Source: Nitrospirota bacterium
Lineage (GTDB): Bacteria > Nitrospirota > Nitrospiria > Nitrospirales > UBA8639
Assembly: GCA_003233615.1 (NCBI GenBank)
Contig: QIMB01000009.1
Coordinates: forward strand, 1-9,342
Length of the DNA stretch: 9,342 nt
Direction of reading: 5' to 3'
The translations under genes were made by a program, and so were the position numbers. The notes beneath the pieces were generated by a model. It did not search any database and was not told where the DNA came from. It was given only the letters and a program-made list of their open reading frames with translations. The number at the start of each line of letters is the position of its first letter. Positions within the stretch are counted from its first letter, which is position 1. Shown here piece after piece: positions 6,343-9,342 of the stretch.

Positions 6343-6729
6343 ATGGGTATGTTCGTTCTGTTTTTTATCGCAGGGTTGTGGATGGCCGATGGCATTGCAT
6401 TGATTGTGGCCCCCGAACGCATGATTGCGACGTTGCGGCAATCTATCATGGTGTCGCCAGGGTTTTTGAAATGGGGTGGGTTGGCTGGATTATTAGGGTT
6501 GGTGTTACTGGTCATCGCGCAAGAGATTGCGTATCAACCTCTCTGGGTTGTTGTGGGCATCAGCATGGTGGCAAAGGGCATCTTTTTATATGCAGGGTCC
6601 GATCTCTGGCGGTTGCGCATTGTCAAATGGTGTTTAGAACGGGAACCGGTCGACTATAGGATATGGGGCTTGGGATTATGTACCCTCTCGATCCTACTGT
6701 TGGATGCCATGAATTGGGGCAGGGACTAG
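6343..6729 (+). CDS. Small four-helix membrane protein (128 aa)
   Basis: The protein is very hydrophobic, with probable membrane helices at 3-23, 43-61, 65-85 and 106-121. Short charged loops lie between, including APERMIATLRQ (23-33) and the basic SDLWRLRIVKW segment (86-96). I do not recognise a family, and it has no catalytic motif. The ATG at 6343 is preceded by GGGATGAG at acceptable spacing. It starts 14 bp after phosphoglycerate mutase, so co-transcription and translational coupling are likely, although a shared function is not implied. No hairpin with a T-tract follows directly. Confidence 0.75.
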   Translation: MGMFVLFFIAGLWMADGIALIVAPERMIATLRQSIMVSPGFLKWGGLAGLLGLVLLVIAQEIAYQPLWVVVGISMVAKGIFLYAGSDLWRLRIVKWCLEREPVDYRIWGLGLCTLSILLLDAMNWGRD

Positions 6730-6863
6730 CAAGAAGTGATAAGTGAAATGGGAGAAGTGAGAAGCTTGGAATTATTGCAATGCGTGAAAGGGGAAGGGAA
6801 GGCATCAGGCAGACATTTTCATCTGGCTCATGCGTAATATGTGGTACCTATTCAACACCATAT

Positions 6864-6893
6864 TGTCATTCTGAGTGCAACGAAGAATCTGTG
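6864..6893. repeat. Dispersed repeat of the CATTCTGAG...GAAGAATC type
   Basis: The segment around CATTCTGAGTGCAACGAAG (6867-6885), continuing into AATCTG, has inverted ends (ATTCT and AGAAT). From memory it closely resembles short palindromic repeats found many times in intergenic regions of diverse bacteria. It has no coding potential. Copy number in this genome cannot be judged from one window. Confidence 0.5.
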
Positions 6894-6916
6894 CCTAGCC
6901 CGCTATCTCCATGCCT

Positions 6917-6941
6917 GCCCTGAGCTCAGTCGAAGGGTTTC
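6917..6941. repeat. Dispersed repeat of the CCCTGAGCTCAGTCGAAGGG type
   Basis: CCCT and AGGG bracket a GAGCTC core, giving a partly palindromic 20-bp unit at 6918-6937. From memory it belongs to the same loose class of intergenic repeats as the TTCGGCAAGGCTCAGG units at 7450-7490. It lies 25 bp after the preceding repeat, so the two may travel together. Confidence 0.5.
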
Positions 6942-7058
6942 ATAATCTGGAGGGCAATCGCGGTACGGTAAGGCCCAATGTGGGTAAATTAGGCTTGATG
7001 AGCTGAATAGTTACAATGTGCGATAGGTACCGTTGTTCCCCTACTCACGGGCTTCAAT

Positions 7059-7352
7059 GTGATTGATACAGACCGAGAAAAGTTTGGCGAAGCGTGGCAG
7101 GTGCATCAAGGCTCTGATTGGCCCGGCGATCTCGGTAGTGACGAAGGGCAACTCATGACTTTAGATACTGTGATTAGTGGATGCCTGATCTATTTTATTG
7201 AAGAGCAGAATTTGGATGAACAACGCGTAGAGATTCTGCGCGATTGTCTAGCGGAACTCGAAGAAGTGTTGGAAGATATAGCGGAAACTGCCGCAGAATA
7301 TTTCGGTCGTCTTCAATGGCTTGGAACAATGCTTCTTCAAGATTATTCCTGA
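7059..7352 (+). CDS. Small acidic hypothetical protein (97 aa)
   Basis: I do not recognise it. The first 30 residues are acidic and Gly/Trp-containing. From about residue 33 the sequence is a strongly acidic amphipathic helix region (TVISGCLIYFIEEQNLDEQRVEILRD... to about residue 85), which suggests a small helical-bundle protein, perhaps binding a partner. No Cys pair or catalytic motif is seen. The GTG at 7059 is the only start in the open frame before residue 33, and its ribosome binding site is weak. The alternative start is the ATG at residue 33. The gene stands alone between repeat-rich gaps, and a hairpin-ended repeat begins 3 bp after its stop. Confidence 0.55.
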   Translation: MIDTDREKFGEAWQVHQGSDWPGDLGSDEGQLMTLDTVISGCLIYFIEEQNLDEQRVEILRDCLAELEEVLEDIAETAAEYFGRLQWLGTMLLQDYS

Positions 7353-7363
7353 ATGGGAATGTT

Positions 7364-7393
7364 GAAAAGCCGCCAGCGGCATTTTCGTCTTTT
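7364..7393 (+). terminator. Intrinsic-type terminator of the small acidic gene
   Basis: GCCGC and GCGGC (7369-7373, 7376-7380) form a short GC stem. It is flanked by GAAAA and ATTTTC, and a T-rich run (TCTTTTT) follows at about 7387-7393. It begins 12 bp after the stop codon and forms the left end of the repeat element. Confidence 0.5.
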
Positions 7394-7449
7394 TGCCGTG
7401 TTCATGTTCTGAGAGTACGCCTCGCTCGTCAAAAAGGCTGCGGTCTTTT

Positions 7450-7492
7450 CTTCGGCAAGGCTCAGGACGGACCCTTCGGAAAGACTCAGGGC
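7450..7492. repeat. Tandem pair of 24-bp CTTCGG..CTCAGG units
   Basis: Two adjacent units, beginning CTTCGGCAAGGCTCAGGA and CTTCGGAAAGACTCAGGG, agree at 15 of 18 bases and repeat at a 24-bp period. They are inserted within, or grown inside, the larger hairpin-ended element. Confidence 0.6.
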
Positions 7493-7512
7493 ATGCTTTT
7501 TTGATCATTCCC

Positions 7513-7664
7513 TTGGCAGTTGACGTTGATTGCTCCTCAGGCATTCATGGGCTAGGGACTAATAATATTCAACAGGTTCTAAATACATAAATATGGAGTG
7601 CCAAATTCACTGTCGGGTTTTTGAGCGAGAGATGGGGACGTCCTCCGTCTTTTTCACCACACAC
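7513..7664. other. Upstream region of the YegP-like gene
   Basis: No gene is visible. The region holds a TTGACG at 7520-7525 without a good -10 partner and an AT-rich stretch (CTAAATACATAAAT) near 7579-7592. A weak hairpin GACG-TCCTC-CGTC (7637-7649), followed by five T (7650-7654), might attenuate transcription shortly before the ribosome binding site. Confidence 0.35.
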
Positions 7665-7671
7665 AAGGAGG
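7665..7671 (+). promoter_or_regulatory. Strong ribosome binding site that decides the YegP-like start
   Basis: AAGGAGG is followed by a 6-nt spacer and the ATG at 7678. It rules out the longer frame that begins at 7621. Confidence 0.75.
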
Positions 7672-7677
7672 TTTCAC

Positions 7678-8010
7678 ATGGCAAGTTCAACAAGTCGGTT
7701 TGAAGTGTTTGCAGGAAAGAACGGAAAATTCTATTTTCGTCTCAAAGTGCAAAGTGGGGAAATCATTCTTTCGAGTCAAGCATATGCGTTACGATCCTCG
7801 GCTCGTCGAGCCATCCAGTCGATTCGGGACCATGCATCCGATACTGCCTGTTATGTCGCAAAAAAGAACAAAGCGGGAAAATCGTATTTTAATCTGGTCG
7901 CACGCAATTCCAAAGTCATCGGCACGAGCCAATCCTATGCGACTCCACAAGGGATGAAGAAAGGGATTGAGGCCGTCAAGCGAGCTGCTGTCAAGGCTAG
8001 CATTGCCTAA
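7678..8010 (+). CDS. YegP family (DUF1508) protein, two tandem repeats
   Basis: This 110-residue protein is made of two copies of the DUF1508/YegP domain, at about 8-55 and 59-106. Each copy has the pattern of an aromatic strand (KFYFRLK, KSYFNLV), a GE/SKVI turn with a TSQ/SSQ-AY motif (residues about 27-36 and 78-87), then a helix ending IxSI or IEAV. It is soluble and basic, with no catalytic residues or signal peptide. The family is widespread, its molecular role is unknown and it has been loosely linked to stress. The ATG at 7678 follows an AAGGAGG site; the longer frame from 7621 is therefore not used. It stands alone, with a strong hairpin right after the stop. Confidence 0.9.
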   Translation: MASSTSRFEVFAGKNGKFYFRLKVQSGEIILSSQAYALRSSARRAIQSIRDHASDTACYVAKKNKAGKSYFNLVARNSKVIGTSQSYATPQGMKKGIEAVKRAAVKASIA

Positions 8011-8022
8011 TTGAATAATGGC

Positions 8023-8046
8023 TGCGGGGTGCGTGTGCACCCCGCA
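8023..8046 (+). terminator. Strong hairpin after the YegP-like gene
   Basis: GCGGGGTGC (8024-8032) pairs perfectly with GCACCCCGC (8037-8045) across a GTGT loop; one T-A pair (8023/8046) extends it to 10 bp. It starts 13 bp after the stop. No T-tract follows, so it may protect the transcript end or work with Rho rather than act as a classical terminator. Confidence 0.6.
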
Positions 8047-8202
8047 ATGAGCAAAATGGTAGAGTTCTAGGGGGGGAGTTCATAGATCTGTTCGCCCAAT
8101 TTCCCTGATGGAAAGCTTCGTTTGACGCTGAAAAAAGTGCTGTGGTACCGTGATTTGCTGTAGTATCTTATAAATCATTTGGATATATGTAAGGTTGTGG
8201 CT

Positions 8203-9120
8203 ATGAACCAAGAAAAAGACCTCAAGACGATTCTGAACAATCTTCATTATTCTGACGATGCCAAAGTGCTGCAGCAGATGTCTGCTCACACGAAAATGGT
8301 GATGTCTCGCATGAAGGGTATTCGACGTAAAGTCGTCGTGATGAGCGGCAAAGGCGGTGTGGGGAAAAGCATGACCACCGTGAACCTGGCCCTGGCGTTC
8401 GCACGCATGGGGCAACGTGTGGGATTGTTGGATGTGGATATTAATGGACCCTGTGTGCCGCTAATGTTGGGCATGCGAGGCAAGGAATTAGTCGAAACCC
8501 CTGAGGGAGTCATGCCGCCGACAGGTCCCTTGAATATTAAAGTGGCATCGATGGATTTTCTCTTACAGGACAACGCGCCCGTTCGCTGGAAGGGTCCAAT
8601 GGACCTCAGCCCGGTCTGGTTGGGTATGACAGAAATGAATGTGATCCGGGAGTTTCTTTCTGACATGGTATGGGGGGAATTAGACTATCTGTTGGCCGAT
8701 TTGCCTCCAGGGGCGGCTGCCGATAAACCGCCACTCTTGGTGGGTCTCATTCCTGATTTGGCAGGTGCCGTCGTCGTGACGACGCCGTCTGAAGTCGCAT
8801 CGAATGTCGTGCAAAAATCCATTGCCTATGCGCAAGAGTTGGGTATAGAGATTTTAGGAGTCGTTGAAAATATGAGTCAGTATCGCTGCCCCTCGTGTGG
8901 CGAGGAAAACGCGTTATTCGAAGGCGATACCGAATCCATGTGTGAAGTATTAGGGTTGCCGCTCTTAGGGCGCATTCCCTTTGATCGCACGTTTGCACGT
9001 ACCTTCGATAAAGGTGAGCCGATCGTGAATGGGGACAATCCCACGGTCGCCAAATTTCAGGACATAGCCAAAAAAATTCATACCCTGTTGGACTATCAAC
9101 AGGTGGTAGCGGGGAAATAG
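8203..9120 (+). CDS. mrp: Mrp/NBP35 (ApbC) family Fe-S carrier ATPase
   Basis: This 305-residue cytosolic P-loop ATPase binds and delivers [4Fe-4S] clusters to target proteins. The deviant Walker A motif SGKGGVGKS is at 48-56, the DVDINGP motif at 77-83 and the switch DLPPG at 166-170. The paired cysteines of CPSC (Cys229, Cys232), which hold a bridging cluster across the dimer in this family, are present. It lacks the N-terminal MIP18-like domain of many bacterial Mrp proteins and has only about 40 helical residues before the P-loop. The sequence after DLPPG reads AAADKPP instead of the usual TGD-type continuation, which hints at a divergent subgroup. Start: the ATG at 8203 follows AAGG with an 8-nt spacer; a TTG at 8179 would add 8 residues. 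A TATAAA lies at 8169-8174. The next gene starts 52 bp on and is probably co-transcribed. Confidence 0.9.
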   Translation: MNQEKDLKTILNNLHYSDDAKVLQQMSAHTKMVMSRMKGIRRKVVVMSGKGGVGKSMTTVNLALAFARMGQRVGLLDVDINGPCVPLMLGMRGKELVETPEGVMPPTGPLNIKVASMDFLLQDNAPVRWKGPMDLSPVWLGMTEMNVIREFLSDMVWGELDYLLADLPPGAAADKPPLLVGLIPDLAGAVVVTTPSEVASNVVQKSIAYAQELGIEILGVVENMSQYRCPSCGEENALFEGDTESMCEVLGLPLLGRIPFDRTFARTFDKGEPIVNGDNPTVAKFQDIAKKIHTLLDYQQVVAGK

Positions 9121-9138
9121 TCATAGTTCGAAGCGACG

Positions 9139-9154
9139 GTTGGCCATTGCCAAC
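9139..9154. other. Short hairpin between mrp and the next gene
   Basis: GTTGGC and GCCAAC pair perfectly across a CATT loop in the 52-bp gap. No T-tract follows, so it is not a terminator; it could act in message processing or stability, or be chance. Confidence 0.3.
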
Positions 9155-9172
9155 GTTCAGAAGGGAAATGAT

Positions 9173-9342
9173 ATGAAATTTGTCTGTCTCAAATGCGAAA
9201 CCTATATGACCTTTGAAAAAGTCGAAAAACCGGCAGAAGGAGCATTGGGGGTCTTTTTTGAATGCCCCTCATGCCAATCACGGTTCTCGATGATCACAAA
9301 TCCCGGTGAAACCCAAATGGTCACTTCGTTGGGTGTGCAATT
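9173..9342 (+). CDS. Zinc-ribbon protein, N-terminus only (possible PCP-reductase family)
   Basis: The gene runs off the right edge, and only 56 residues are visible. They start MKFVCLKCETYM and contain Cys5, Cys8, Cys31 and Cys34, a compact CxxC-x22-CxxC ribbon that may hold zinc or an Fe-S cluster, followed by MITNPGETQMV. From memory this start resembles proteins that carry a C-terminal PCP_red domain (the protochlorophyllide-reductase-like module) in Nitrospirota and relatives, but that domain is outside the window, so the assignment is tentative. The ATG at 9173 follows AAGGGA with a good spacer; an ATG at 9168 stops after two codons. Its position 52 bp after the Mrp ATPase suggests a shared operon and an Fe-S or redox role. 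Confidence 0.7.
   Translation, partial: MKFVCLKCETYMTFEKVEKPAEGALGVFFECPSCQSRFSMITNPGETQMVTSLGVQ

Larger units (their letters stand above)
6730..7058. other. Gene-free gap with short repeats and hairpins
   Basis: No gene is visible. Just after the stop there are degenerate AAGTGA copies (6731-6764: AAGTGA, AAGTGA, then GAAGTGAGAAG). A hairpin at 6836-6864 pairs 8 of 10 bases (AATATGTGGT with ACACCATATT). Two dispersed-repeat-like segments follow at 6864-6941. The remainder (6942-7058) shows no feature except the weak upstream region of the next small gene. Confidence 0.5.
7355..7512. repeat. Hairpin-ended repeat element with a second repeat inside
   Basis: The ends are inverted: GGGAATGTTGAAAAGC (7355-7370) and GCTTTTTTGATCATTCCC (7495-7512). 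Further internal pairing includes GCCGC/GCGGC at 7369-7380 and CTTTTTG/CAAAAAG at about 7389-7435. There is no convincing gene inside. The overall form (AAAAGCCG...CGGC ends, a GTACGCCTCG core) strongly recalls, from memory, dispersed palindromic elements of Nitrospira genomes. The element abuts a stop codon and probably acts as a transcription end. Confidence 0.6.

Noticed and set aside
7355..7512. CRISPR-like reading of the tandem CTTCGG units
   Set aside because: Only two imperfect copies, no spacer structure and no cas genes.
7244..7590. Frames crossing the hairpin-ended repeat
   Set aside because: They overlap a real gene end and palindromic repeat DNA; the translations are Arg/Ser-rich artefacts.
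7621..7677. 19-residue extension of the YegP-like protein
   Set aside because: AAGGAGG sits within the extension at perfect distance from the ATG at 7678.
8122..8174. Sigma-70 promoter for mrp from TTGACG (8122-8127) and TATAAA (8169-8174)
   Set aside because: The spacing is 41 bp, far too long for the two boxes to work together; only the -10-like box is noted.

Overview
The window carries ten protein-coding genes that I can support, the last one cut by the right edge. They are in short, mixed-strand transcription units separated by gaps that hold repeats and hairpins. The set is chromosomal in character: a primary-type sigma factor, phosphoglycerate mutase, an Mrp/NBP35-type Fe-S carrier ATPase, a YegP-like protein and several lineage-specific membrane or hypothetical proteins. 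I see no transposase, integrase, phage gene, tRNA, rRNA or CRISPR array. The gene content, the zinc-ribbon gene right after the Mrp ATPase and the type of dispersed repeats remind me of Nitrospirota (a Nitrospira-like nitrite oxidiser of moderate GC). That assignment is recollection plus inference, not proof.

Layout. 1-550: no convincing gene, but a near-perfect sigma-54 (-24/-12) promoter at 430-445 preceded by a perfect 17-bp palindrome. 551-2158 (+): an RpoD-like sigma-70 factor without an N-terminal region 1.1. 2279-2959 (-): a convergent pentapeptide-repeat protein with an unusually regular Phe/Leu ladder. 2960-3330: a gap dominated by a ~170-bp imperfect palindrome, followed by an extended -10 promoter. 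3331-3996 and 4084-4773 (+): two membrane proteins that both carry a four-cysteine zinc ribbon; the second has a DUF2628-like core and may be translated from a leaderless message. 4799-5644 (-): an unrecognised 281-residue protein. 5723-6328 and 6343-6729 (+): phosphoglycerate mutase and a four-helix membrane protein, probably one operon. 6730-7058: a gap with dispersed repeats. 7059-7352 (+): a small acidic protein. 7355-7512: a hairpin-ended repeat with a second repeat nested inside. 7678-8010 (+): a two-repeat YegP/DUF1508 protein ending in a strong hairpin. 8203-9120 and 9173 onwards (+): Mrp ATPase and the start of a zinc-ribbon protein, probably co-transcribed.

Working together. The clearest functional link is the Mrp ATPase and the downstream zinc-ribbon protein, whose start resembles PCP-reductase-family proteins; an Fe-S assembly or redox role is plausible. 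The most interesting regulatory idea is that a sigma-54 promoter drives a sigma-70-type factor, a sigma cascade that would tie a housekeeping-like sigma factor to an enhancer-binding activator. The two adjacent zinc-ribbon membrane proteins share an 11-bp promoter motif (TGCTATAAC core) and may form a co-regulated envelope module. I found no complete new defence or mobile system here.
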